Shown one piece after another: positions 5,451 to 12,839 of a DNA stretch of 30,913 bases. The notes under the pieces were generated by a model. It was not told the DNA's origin. It saw nothing but the letters and a program-made list of their open reading frames with translations, and searched no databases. The stretch is from a virus, in the IMG/VR virus record IMGVR_UViG_3300027752_000068, positions 1 to 30,913 of that record, one strand, 5' to 3'. Every line of letters begins with the position of its first letter. Within the stretch, counting starts at the first letter, position 1. The position numbers and the translations under genes are program-made.

Positions 5451-6070
5451 TGGCAATCACAACTTACGCAGAGCTAAAATCAACCATCGCAGGTTTTCTT
5501 AACCGCGATGACTTAACCGCTATAACTAGCGATTTTGTCACGCTGGCTGAATCTAACTTGGCTCGCGACATTCGCCATTGGCGGCAAGAAAAACGAAGCA
5601 CGGCTGAGCTTGATACGCAGTATAGCGCAATCCCTGCTGACTTCCTGCAAGCTGTTAGGTTTTACATTACCAGCGGCGAGACACGCCCACTTGAGTTAAT
5701 CTCGCAGTTTCAATTACTTGACCGCAAGTACACCAACTTTAACACCAGCGGCGAGCCTGCTTACTATGCGATTACTGCCGGTGAGATTGAAATTTATCCT
5801 GTACCAGATGGGACTTACACGGTTGAGCTGTATTACATATCCAAATTGGCTGCGTTAAGTGATAGCAATACGAGTAACTGGTTACTTGAGCATTACCCTG
5901 ACGCATACTTGTATGGCTCGCTCATACATTCTGCGCCATACTTAAAGGACGACGCTCGCTTGCAAATCTGGGCAGCTTTGTATCAAAGCGCAATTGATGC
6001 TATAAATGCAGAGAGCGAAAAATCGAAATTTGGCGGATCAGGCCGTCGCATGAAAATAAGGGCGTATTAA
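5450..6070 (+). CDS. Head-tail adaptor protein (SU10 adaptor/gp6-like)
   Basis: The 206-residue protein opens TYAELKSTIAGFLNRDDL and continues with helices, then QYSAIPADFLQAVRF and a beta-rich centre, and ends in a helical segment containing EHYPDAYLYGSLIHSAPYLK. This pattern fits phage adaptors that form the ring under the portal. DAYLYGSLIHSAPYLKDD in particular is typical of gp6-like adaptors. The family assignment to the SU10-type adaptor is from memory and not a search, but it agrees with the SU10-like portal and capsid further on. The start overlaps the preceding stop. Confidence 0.75.
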   Translation: MAITTYAELKSTIAGFLNRDDLTAITSDFVTLAESNLARDIRHWRQEKRSTAELDTQYSAIPADFLQAVRFYITSGETRPLELISQFQLLDRKYTNFNTSGEPAYYAITAGEIEIYPVPDGTYTVELYYISKLAALSDSNTSNWLLEHYPDAYLYGSLIHSAPYLKDDARLQIWAALYQSAIDAINAESEKSKFGGSGRRMKIRAY

Positions 6071-6071
6071 C

Positions 6072-6452
6072 ATGAGCTTTTCAGACACATTTGAAACCAA
6101 AGTTTTAACTTGGGTTTTTACCACAGGCACCGCGACACGCCCAACTGCGTGGTATGTTGCACTTTACACAGCCGCACCATCCGACCCCGGGGGCGGAACT
6201 GAAGTCTCTGGCGGCGGTTATGCAAGGCAGGCTGTTACGTTTACTGTTTCTGGCAACACTGCCTCAAACAATGCTGCGATTGAATGGCCAGTTGCCACAG
6301 CGGGTTACGGCACGGTTACTTACGTCGGCGTTTTTGACGCTGTGACTAGCGGGACTTTGATTGCTTATGCAGCGCTAACGACGAGCAAGGCGATTGATAC
6401 CGGCGATGTATTTAGGCTCCCATCTGGTGATCTTGACGTCACGCTAGACTAA
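6072..6452 (+). CDS. Conserved phage structural protein (tail/fibre associated, 126 aa)
   Basis: The sequence begins SFSDTFETKVLTWVFTTGT, followed by WYVALYTAAPSDPGGGTEVSGGGYAR, a pattern seen in a common family of small phage tail or fibre-associated proteins. The rest is beta-rich with alternating hydrophobics (GTVTYVGVFDAVTSGTLIAY). It probably forms a beta-sandwich on the virion surface. The ORF ends in a TAATG overlap with the next repeat protein, which suggests the two are made together. Exact role unknown. Confidence 0.65.
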   Translation: MSFSDTFETKVLTWVFTTGTATRPTAWYVALYTAAPSDPGGGTEVSGGGYARQAVTFTVSGNTASNNAAIEWPVATAGYGTVTYVGVFDAVTSGTLIAYAALTTSKAIDTGDVFRLPSGDLDVTLD

Positions 6453-7117
6453 TGGCTGAATATCGCAGCGGTTACGGTAAAGCTACATACGGCTCGTATA
6501 ACTACGGGCTGGATGGCTTTGTTACGGACGGCGCTGGCACGATTATTATTACGACAACTACCGCAGCCGCATCGGTTCGCGTTAGATTAACTGCGTCAAT
6601 TGTTGTTGGCGTATCCACAACATCGTCTGAAGCTACTAGGGTGCGTGAGGCTTCGGCGTCTAGCACGACTGCGGCGACGACTGCGTCATCTGCCCAGCGC
6701 GTGCGTGAAAGTGATGCCGTTTCTGCTGGCGTTGCAACGGTTACGGCGTCTTGCATCCGTAAGCGGAATGCTTACAGTTTGATTACTGCGGCGGCTACTA
6801 CCAGCTCTGACATGGTTCGCGTTAGGCCAACTGCGGCAGAAATATCTGCTGCGTGTAGCGTGTCGGCCAATGCGGAAGCGATATATATCAGCAGTGCTGA
6901 CATTGTTTGCGTTATAACATCTGTAGCAACGTGCAACCGGGTTCAGTCGAGTAGTGCTTTAATTAGCACTGTTTTGAGTACGACTTGCAGTGCTGTTAAG
7001 AAGTGGGAGCCGATACCTAACACACCTGAAGTTTGGACGCCTGTTGATCCTGCAACGGAAATATGGCAGAGTGTTCCTAACGCACCGGGTAACTGGACCG
7101 CGCTTTCCCCACATTGA
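6452..7117 (+). CDS. Tail-associated repeat protein (20-residue and 10-residue repeats)
   Basis: After a Tyr/Gly-rich head (MAEYRSGYGKATYGSYNYG) and a Thr-rich linker, residues 41-180 consist of seven repeats of exactly 20 residues. Each has basic residues near the start (RVR in several copies) and Ala/Ser/Thr/Val alternation, typical of repeated beta-strands. Residues 185-215 then place Trp at 185, 195, 205 and 215, a second exact period of ten. This suggests a fibrous beta-structured shaft with an aromatic tip, located by context in the tail. No enzymatic motif is visible. Family unknown to me. The start is coupled to the previous gene. Confidence 0.7.
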   Translation: MAEYRSGYGKATYGSYNYGLDGFVTDGAGTIIITTTTAAASVRVRLTASIVVGVSTTSSEATRVREASASSTTAATTASSAQRVRESDAVSAGVATVTASCIRKRNAYSLITAAATTSSDMVRVRPTAAEISAACSVSANAEAIYISSADIVCVITSVATCNRVQSSSALISTVLSTTCSAVKKWEPIPNTPEVWTPVDPATEIWQSVPNAPGNWTALSPH

Positions 7118-7134
7118 CGGAATAAAGCGCTTTT
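7100..7134 (+). terminator. Weak terminator-like hairpin at the end of the repeat-protein gene
   Basis: GCGCTTT at 7100-7106 pairs with AAAGCGC at 7124-7130 across a 17-base loop, followed by TTTT. The arms straddle the stop codon of the repeat-protein gene. The loop is long for an efficient terminator, so this may only attenuate transcription into the fibre gene. An isolated TATAAT (7144-7149) follows, but no -35 box stands at normal spacing. Confidence 0.35.
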
Positions 7135-7177
7135 CAGGAGAAGTATAATTCTGGCTAACGCCGCATAGGAGATTATT

Positions 7178-9781
7178 ATGGCTGATACAACGACAACGGC
7201 ATATGGCTTAACAAAGCCAGAAATTGGCGCTTCCGAGGATACTTGGGGTACAAAGATCAACACTGATCTGGATACTTTGGATACGGTTGTAAACGCGATT
7301 GGCGGTAAGACTGCCGCTGCTACGTTGTCCTATGCAGATGCGGCCAAGATTGCGACGACTGCCACCGGGGTGGATGTTACAGGCACAGCCGTAACAGACG
7401 GTTTAACCGTAGCTGGCAACCTGTCAGTCGATGGCGGCACAATCAAGCTGGACGGTAACTATCCTGTTGGTACAGGCAACGTGGCGTTGGGTAATACTGC
7501 GTTGGATAGTTTAACGTCAGGCGGCAACAATACAGCCATTGGTCGTGATGCAATGACAGCAAACACCTCTGGTGGAACTAACGTAGCTTTGGGTGGAAGG
7601 TCACTAGAAGCAAACACAAGTGCAAGTAATAATATTGCTGTTGGCTACGGTGCAATGCTTGTAAATACTACAGGGGCGAATAATGTAGGCATTGGTTACA
7701 ATGCACTACTCTCCAACACCACCGCCTCTAACAACACGGCAGTTGGGTATCAGTCGCTTTATGCTAATACTACTGGCGCACAAAACACGGCTATTGGTAG
7801 GCTTGCGCTTGATGCAAACACTACTGCTAACGAAAATACAGCCGTAGGTAACTCTGCACTTGGGGCAAATACAACTGGTGCATCTAACTCTGCTTTAGGC
7901 AGTGGTGCGATGACTTCCAATACCACAGGTACTACCAATGTTGCGATTGGTGATTCTGCCCTTTACTCCAACACCACCGCCTCCTACAACACTGCAGTTG
8001 GGTATCAGGCTGGGTATACAAATAGTACTGGTATTCGTTTGTCGGCCCTTGGGTATCAGGCATTATACACAAACACTACTGGCACAGATAACGATGCATT
8101 TGGACACCAAGCCCTTCGCACTAATAACGGAAACTATAATCAAGCGTTTGGTCGTTCTGCTCTGTATAGTAATACTTCTGGCACAAGTAATGTAGCTATG
8201 GGTTCTAACCCTTTGTATACAAATACTACAGGTAGCTATAACGTAGCATTGGGCATGGAGTCACTATTCTCCAACACCACCGCCAACGCCAACACCGCAG
8301 TTGGGTATCAGTCGCTTTATGCAAATACTACAGGTTACTCAAACACCGCTGTTGGCCATCAATCGTTAGACAGTAATACCACGGGTGCAGGAAACAGCAC
8401 ATTTGGTCATGGTGCTGGCGCAGGTAATACCACAGGTACAAACATAAATATCTTTGGCATAAACGCTGGGTTGTCCAGCACAACAGCCAATAACATTACT
8501 GCGTTTGGTTCAGATACTTTACGCAACAATACTGCGTCTAACAACGCTGGTTTTGGCTCTGGCGCTTTATATACTAACACAACAGGTACTGGAAATACTG
8601 CACTTGGCCCAGCCGCATATGGATCAACGCAAGGCCCACTTGGTCTTAACACCTCTGGAAGTTCCAACACCGCTATTGGTATGCAAGCACTACTCTCTAA
8701 CACCACCGCATCCAACAACAATGCTTTCGGTTTTCAGGCGCTGTACTCAAATACAACGGGCGCTGTTCAAACGGCAATGGGTCACGCTGCCTTAAATGCT
8801 AATACGACAGGTACTGAAAATACTGCCTTTGGCGGCGCAGCATTACTGGATAATACAACAGGCAACTATAACGTGGCAGTAGGGCGTAATGCCTTAGCCA
8901 ACAACACCACCGCATCCAACAACACCGCTGTTGGGTATCAGGCTGGGTATAATACAACAACTCAACCGGAAAATACATTTTTAGGCGCTGGCGCTGGTTA
9001 TTCTAATGTCACAGGTACAAAAAATACCTTTGTTGGTATGAACGCGGGTTATTATTGTACAGGTTCAGACAACACTATCCTTGGCCGTTTCTCAGGCAAC
9101 CAAGGCGGCTTGGACATCCGCACCTCAAGCAACAACATCGTGCTGTCGGATGGGGATGGTAATCCTAGGGTTCGGGTTGATTCTAGTGGATTAGTATCTA
9201 TTGGAGCAGCTACCAGCCCCCACGGAGGAACAAGGCTTTACCTTGAGAATAGCGCTTCAGCAAACGGGCTATCCCAAGTCAATAACACCCACAACGTAAG
9301 CGGAGATGTTGCAAACGGATGGTGGCTTGGCTCTAATTGTAACAATACAAGTTCTTATTTTCTTCAGTGTGGTATTACTGGTGTTGCCAACCAGTTGTAT
9401 ATCTACGGCAACGGAAACATACAAAATACTAACAACAGTTACGGCGGTATTTCGGATGTTAAACTTAAAGAAAACATTGTTGATGCTTCCTCACAATGGG
9501 ATGACATTAAAAACTTAACTGTTCGTAAGTATAGCTTAAAATCAGACAATCTTGATGCCCCTAATATGCTTGGTGTTATTGCTCAAGAAGTTGAAGATGC
9601 TGGAATGGGTGGTCTTGTATTTGAAAGCCCTGATCGTGACACGGACAACAATGTTTTAGACACTACAACCAAGCACGTTAGTTATTCCATCCTCTACATG
9701 AAAGCAGTCAAGGCACTGCAAGAAGCAATGGAACGCATTGAGGCATTAGAAACTAAAGTCACAGCCCTAGAAGGAGCATAA
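7178..9781 (+). CDS. Tail fibre/spike with YadA-like repeats and S74 chaperone domain
   Basis: The 867-residue protein starts with a fibre N-terminal module (about 1-100: YGLTKPEIGASEDTWGTKIN). It continues with about 32 repeats of mostly 17 residues (about 101-650) built on NTAxGxxAL...NTTG, resembling the left-handed beta-roll heads of trimeric adhesins such as YadA. After a linker, a C-terminal peptidase S74 domain starts at about S759 (SDVKLKENI), followed by a terminal coiled coil (KAVKALQEAMERIEALETKV). S74 domains trimerise the fibre and then cut themselves off before the conserved Ser. The protein probably binds the host surface. TAGGAG precedes the start. Confidence 0.9.
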   Translation: MADTTTTAYGLTKPEIGASEDTWGTKINTDLDTLDTVVNAIGGKTAAATLSYADAAKIATTATGVDVTGTAVTDGLTVAGNLSVDGGTIKLDGNYPVGTGNVALGNTALDSLTSGGNNTAIGRDAMTANTSGGTNVALGGRSLEANTSASNNIAVGYGAMLVNTTGANNVGIGYNALLSNTTASNNTAVGYQSLYANTTGAQNTAIGRLALDANTTANENTAVGNSALGANTTGASNSALGSGAMTSNTTGTTNVAIGDSALYSNTTASYNTAVGYQAGYTNSTGIRLSALGYQALYTNTTGTDNDAFGHQALRTNNGNYNQAFGRSALYSNTSGTSNVAMGSNPLYTNTTGSYNVALGMESLFSNTTANANTAVGYQSLYANTTGYSNTAVGHQSLDSNTTGAGNSTFGHGAGAGNTTGTNINIFGINAGLSSTTANNITAFGSDTLRNNTASNNAGFGSGALYTNTTGTGNTALGPAAYGSTQGPLGLNTSGSSNTAIGMQALLSNTTASNNNAFGFQALYSNTTGAVQTAMGHAALNANTTGTENTAFGGAALLDNTTGNYNVAVGRNALANNTTASNNTAVGYQAGYNTTTQPENTFLGAGAGYSNVTGTKNTFVGMNAGYYCTGSDNTILGRFSGNQGGLDIRTSSNNIVLSDGDGNPRVRVDSSGLVSIGAATSPHGGTRLYLENSASANGLSQVNNTHNVSGDVANGWWLGSNCNNTSSYFLQCGITGVANQLYIYGNGNIQNTNNSYGGISDVKLKENIVDASSQWDDIKNLTVRKYSLKSDNLDAPNMLGVIAQEVEDAGMGGLVFESPDRDTDNNVLDTTTKHVSYSILYMKAVKALQEAMERIEALETKVTALEGA

Positions 9782-9783
9782 CT

Positions 9784-9999
9784 ATGATTGACGCACCAAC
9801 CACAGAAGAAATCGCAGCACACTACACAGCAATGGGTCACTCAGTTGACTTGATTAACGCTGGGCAACCAGAGGATATGTCCGATGAAGATTGGGCAGAC
9901 ACAGTGTCTCGCAATGTAGAGCATCTGGAAATCATGGTAGCTAAAGACTACTGGACTACAGAAGATATGACCGCTGCTAATGCTGCAATCGCAGCTTAG
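9784..9999 (+). CDS. Hypothetical protein (71 aa) after the tail fibre
   Basis: An AAGGAG overlapping the fibre C-terminus lies seven bases before the ATG. The product is 71 residues and acidic, helical throughout (EEIAAHYTAMGHSVDLINAG, MSDEDWADTVSRNVEHLE). Small acidic proteins directly downstream of fibre genes sometimes act in fibre assembly, so that role is possible by position. I do not recognise the family. Confidence 0.75.
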   Translation: MIDAPTTEEIAAHYTAMGHSVDLINAGQPEDMSDEDWADTVSRNVEHLEIMVAKDYWTTEDMTAANAAIAA

Positions 10000-10025
10000 C
10001 TTAACTTAACTTAAAGGAGACTGTC

Positions 10026-10247
10026 ATGGGTAAAAATGAAAAGAACCTCATCACTGTCAACGACATCGAATACAATGTAGATGATTTCACTGACGCACAG
10101 AAGACTATGCTTAATCATGTAAGCGATTTGGATCGTAAGCTGGGTTCCGCACAGTTTAACTTAGATCAGCTTAACGTGGGCCGTGAGGCTTTTGTCGGAA
10201 TGCTGGCAAGCTCGCTTGAAACACCAGCGGAAGACGACGCTGAGTAA
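10026..10247 (+). CDS. Small helical phage protein, DUF6447-like
   Basis: The 73-residue product begins with a short beta motif ITVNDIEYNVDDFTDAQK and continues as a long helix (LNHVSDLDRKLGSAQFNLDQLNVGREAF). This two-part plan resembles the DUF6447 family of small phage proteins found near fibre genes. The assignment is by eye. AAAGGAG precedes the ATG by six bases and the gene is the last before a strong terminator. Function unknown; the helix may form a coiled-coil oligomer. Confidence 0.7.
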   Translation: MGKNEKNLITVNDIEYNVDDFTDAQKTMLNHVSDLDRKLGSAQFNLDQLNVGREAFVGMLASSLETPAEDDAE

Positions 10248-10268
10248 GCCAGCCAAAATAACGCAATC

Positions 10269-10291
10269 GGCCAGCTATGTGCTGGCCTTTT
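10269..10291 (+). terminator. Rho-independent terminator after the fibre genes
   Basis: A perfect seven-base GC-rich stem, GGCCAGC (10269-10275) and GCTGGCC (10281-10287), with a five-base loop TATGT, is followed by TTTT. It lies 21 bases after the stop of the 73-aa gene and before a promoter-like site, so it probably ends the first late transcription unit. Confidence 0.85.
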
Positions 10292-10317
10292 GCATATCCG
10301 GCACAATGTGTTATATT
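10290..10317 (+). promoter_or_regulatory. Candidate promoter upstream of the tail-hub gene
   Basis: TTGCAT (10290-10295) and TATATT (10312-10317) are spaced by 16 bases, just after the terminator and 30 bases before the next start codon. The -35 match is weak and the -10 is good. Its position right behind a terminator makes an independent transcription start here likely. Confidence 0.45.
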
Positions 10318-10346
10318 GGCCGCAATCCGATTTGCGAGAGGCGACA

Positions 10347-11828
10347 ATGGCTTTAATTGATCTGAACATTCCCGCTGGCGTCTACAAAAACGGGACGGAC
10401 TTGCAAAGCATGGGTCGCTGGCATGATGCGAGCTTAATCCGCTGGGGCGACGGCGTTATGCGCCCAATCGGCGGTTGGCGTTTACGCTCCTCAACAGCGG
10501 CCAACGCAACTCTTCGCGGCATGTTGACTTGGGTAGCCAATGACGACGTGCGCTGGATTGCTTCAGGTACATACGACAAACTTTATATTTGGACCGCACC
10601 CGGTGTGCGCTATGATATTACTCCTGCCGGTCTAACCGCTGGTAGAGAAGACGCCATTTCGTTTACTGGCTTTGGCGGCGGTACATACGGCAGTTATGGC
10701 TACGGCATTGCCCGGCCTGACACAGTTCGCATTCAGCCAGCTACAAGCTGGGATTTGGAATCATGGGGCGAGTATCTGCTGGCCTGCAACGAAGACGACG
10801 GCAAGATTTACGAGTGGCAACTCAACACCGCCGTAGTGGCAGCAGTTCTGTCTAACGCTCCAGTTGACAACCTTGGCTGCGTTGTAACTGAAGAGCGCTT
10901 CCTGTTTGCGCTTGGCGCTGGCGGCAATCCTCGCAAGGTACAATGGTCAGACAGAGAAAATAATAATCTATGGACGCCAGCCGCTACAAACGAGGCCGGT
11001 GATCTTGAGCTAAACACGTCCGGCGCGCTGATGAAGGGCATGACCGTTCGCGGCCAGACTTTGCTTTTAACAACGCGCGACGCCCACGTTGCAAATTATA
11101 TTGGCCCACCTTATGTCTACGGCATTGAGCGTGTTGGCACGTCATGCGGATTAGCTGCAAAGCAAGCTGCCGTTGTCGTTGACGCTGGCGCATTCTGGAT
11201 GGGCGTTAATTCGTTTTACACATATCAAGGTGGCGCTGTGCAAGAGCTGCCGTGCGACGTGGCTGACTATGTGTTTAATGACATCAACAAAGGTCAGGTT
11301 AGCAAGGCGTTTGGCATGTCAAACTCAATGTTTGGCGAGGTAACTTGGTTTTACCCAAGTGCAGCGTCAACTGAGAATGACCGCTACGTCACATACAACT
11401 ACACAGAAAACACTTGGATGATTGGCAACTTGGCTCGCACGGCTGGCATTGACCGTGGCGCGTTCCGCCAGCCCATGATGGCTGACCCGGCAGACTATAA
11501 GATATATGAGCATGAGATTGGCTTTGACTACGGCACGTTAACGCCGTTTGCTGAAACTGGGCCGTTCCGCATTGGCACGGGCGACCAAGTCATGAGCGTG
11601 ACTGAATTATTGCCGGATGAAAAATCGCAAGGCGACGTGAATGCTATTTTTAAAACGCGCTTTTATCCAAACGGCACGGAACGGTCATACGGCCCGTATT
11701 CTATGAGCAACCCAACGTCGGTCAGATTTACCGGGCGTCAGGTTCGAATGCGTGTTGAGGGTGAGCGCTTGGCTGATTGGCGCGTAGGCATTAATCGGCT
11801 TGACGCTGTTGGCGGCGGTCGTAGATGA
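10347..11828 (+). CDS. Tail hub/DNA-stabilisation protein (P22 gp10-like candidate)
   Basis: The 493-residue protein is beta-rich with many Trp/Tyr/Gly and strand-like segments such as MLTWVANDDVRWIASGTYDKLYIW, WGEYLLACNEDDGKIYEWQ and EVTWFYPSAASTENDRYVTYNY. This suggests a beta-propeller. Size and context match P22 gp10-like packaged-DNA stabilisation proteins, which close the portal channel in short-tailed phages. This is inferred from fold pattern and place, not from a search. The start at 10347 has GAGAGG in front. An upstream in-frame extension is rejected because it would begin inside the terminator. The end overlaps the next gene as ATGA. Confidence 0.6.
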   Translation: MALIDLNIPAGVYKNGTDLQSMGRWHDASLIRWGDGVMRPIGGWRLRSSTAANATLRGMLTWVANDDVRWIASGTYDKLYIWTAPGVRYDITPAGLTAGREDAISFTGFGGGTYGSYGYGIARPDTVRIQPATSWDLESWGEYLLACNEDDGKIYEWQLNTAVVAAVLSNAPVDNLGCVVTEERFLFALGAGGNPRKVQWSDRENNNLWTPAATNEAGDLELNTSGALMKGMTVRGQTLLLTTRDAHVANYIGPPYVYGIERVGTSCGLAAKQAAVVVDAGAFWMGVNSFYTYQGGAVQELPCDVADYVFNDINKGQVSKAFGMSNSMFGEVTWFYPSAASTENDRYVTYNYTENTWMIGNLARTAGIDRGAFRQPMMADPADYKIYEHEIGFDYGTLTPFAETGPFRIGTGDQVMSVTELLPDEKSQGDVNAIFKTRFYPNGTERSYGPYSMSNPTSVRFTGRQVRMRVEGERLADWRVGINRLDAVGGGRR

Positions 11829-12484
11829 CCCAGCAGAACCGTCCACCAGAGCCGCAGGATAAAGATTGGCAGACTTGGGGCCGACGCCTCATGTCGTACT
11901 TGTCCCAAACGCGCTCTGCGTTGGTTCAGCAAACTGGCGGTGAGAGTGCGGCAGACGATGGCACGATTATGTGGGACAGGGAAAACCTGTATCCGGTCGT
12001 AAGCAAAAATGGTGCTTGGGTTCAGATTGTGCTTGAAGACGGCCAGTATTCTGGCGGCATTACGGCAGATCAAACTGCGGCGGTTATTAATACGGCGTAC
12101 GCTTTAACGTACACCGCTGAGATTTCGTCCGGCATTGCTAATGGCACTCCAGCATCTCGCATAGTTTTTGATGAAGCTGGCGAATACATGATTAGCTTCT
12201 CAGCACAGATTTCATCAACGTCTGCTTCAACAGTAAACTTCTGGTTTTGGCCACGGGTTAATGGATCAGACGTTACCGGGTCAACAATGAAGAATGCGTT
12301 ACACCAAAACGGGGCAACGCTGGTTGTTTCGCGCTCATCAATATTTGATCTTAACGCTGGGGATTACTTAGAGGTAATGTGGGCTGTGGATAGCACTAAC
12401 GGTTTTCTCGACGCAACAGCCGCAACTGCGTTTGCGCCTGCCGCGCCGTCATCAACAATAGCAATTACGAGGTTGCATGGATAG
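11825..12484 (+). CDS. Virion protein with C1q/TNF-like beta-sandwich
   Basis: The first 80 residues contain a helical WQTWGRRLMSYLSQTRSALVQQ segment and a short strand-rich region. The C-terminal ~135 residues follow the jelly-roll pattern of C1q-like trimers: ASRIVFDEAGEYMISFSAQIS, VNFWFWPRVNGSDV, SRSSIFDLNAGDYLEVMWAV and a final STIAITRLHG. Such domains cap phage fibres or sit on head and tail surfaces. Start coupled to the hub gene by ATGA; end overlaps the next gene. A decoration or tail-accessory role is the best guess. Confidence 0.6.
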   Translation: MTQQNRPPEPQDKDWQTWGRRLMSYLSQTRSALVQQTGGESAADDGTIMWDRENLYPVVSKNGAWVQIVLEDGQYSGGITADQTAAVINTAYALTYTAEISSGIANGTPASRIVFDEAGEYMISFSAQISSTSASTVNFWFWPRVNGSDVTGSTMKNALHQNGATLVVSRSSIFDLNAGDYLEVMWAVDSTNGFLDATAATAFAPAAPSSTIAITRLHG

Positions 12485-12839
12485 CGAACTAGAGCGTTGC
12501 AGGACTTGGATTGAAGCTGCCTTGGGTTACTCAGGCGGCACTCACGACTTTATTGACGTGGCCGAAGGTATATACAAAGGCACCATGCAGTTGTGGCCAA
12601 CGCCAAAAGGGTGCATAGTCACTGAAATTGTGGTATATCCACGGAAGAAGATTTTAAACGTGTTTCTTGGTGGCGGTGAATTGGACCAGATTTTGGATAT
12701 GCACGACGATGTAATAGAGTGGGCCAAAGCACAAGGTTGCGTAGCCCTAACCATGACTGGCCGCTTTGGCTGGAAGAAACCATTGAAGGCGCACGGTTGG
12801 GAAGCCCAGCATTCGTCATATGTTAAGGAGTTTGGCTAA
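12477..12839 (+). CDS. GNAT-fold-like small protein (120 aa)
   Basis: The 120-residue protein shows strand-strand-helix organisation: GCIVTEIVVYPRKKILNVFLGGGELDQI, a helix MHDDVIEWAKAQGCVAL, and a C-terminal GRFGWKKPLKAHGWEAQHSSYVKEF. The last pattern (Ax2xGC...GRxGW...GW) resembles the end of GNAT acyltransferases and of a class of podovirus internal proteins often annotated that way. Whether acetyl-CoA is bound cannot be told. A degenerate, structural use of the fold is possible. It overlaps genes on both sides, within the ejection-protein cluster. Confidence 0.55.
   Translation: MDSELERCRTWIEAALGYSGGTHDFIDVAEGIYKGTMQLWPTPKGCIVTEIVVYPRKKILNVFLGGGELDQILDMHDDVIEWAKAQGCVALTMTGRFGWKKPLKAHGWEAQHSSYVKEFG

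Noticed and set aside
6502-6756. 84-aa Val/Ala-rich frame on the minus strand
   Set aside because: It is a mirror of the 20-residue repeat protein, caused by low-complexity codons, with no start signals.
7114-7149. TTGACG and a perfect TATAAT before the tail-fibre gene
   Set aside because: The spacing is 24 bases, too long for a normal sigma-70 promoter, although an activator-dependent promoter cannot be excluded.
8407-8721. 104-aa frame on the minus strand in the tail fibre
   Set aside because: It arises from the repetitive fibre coding sequence and has no independent support.
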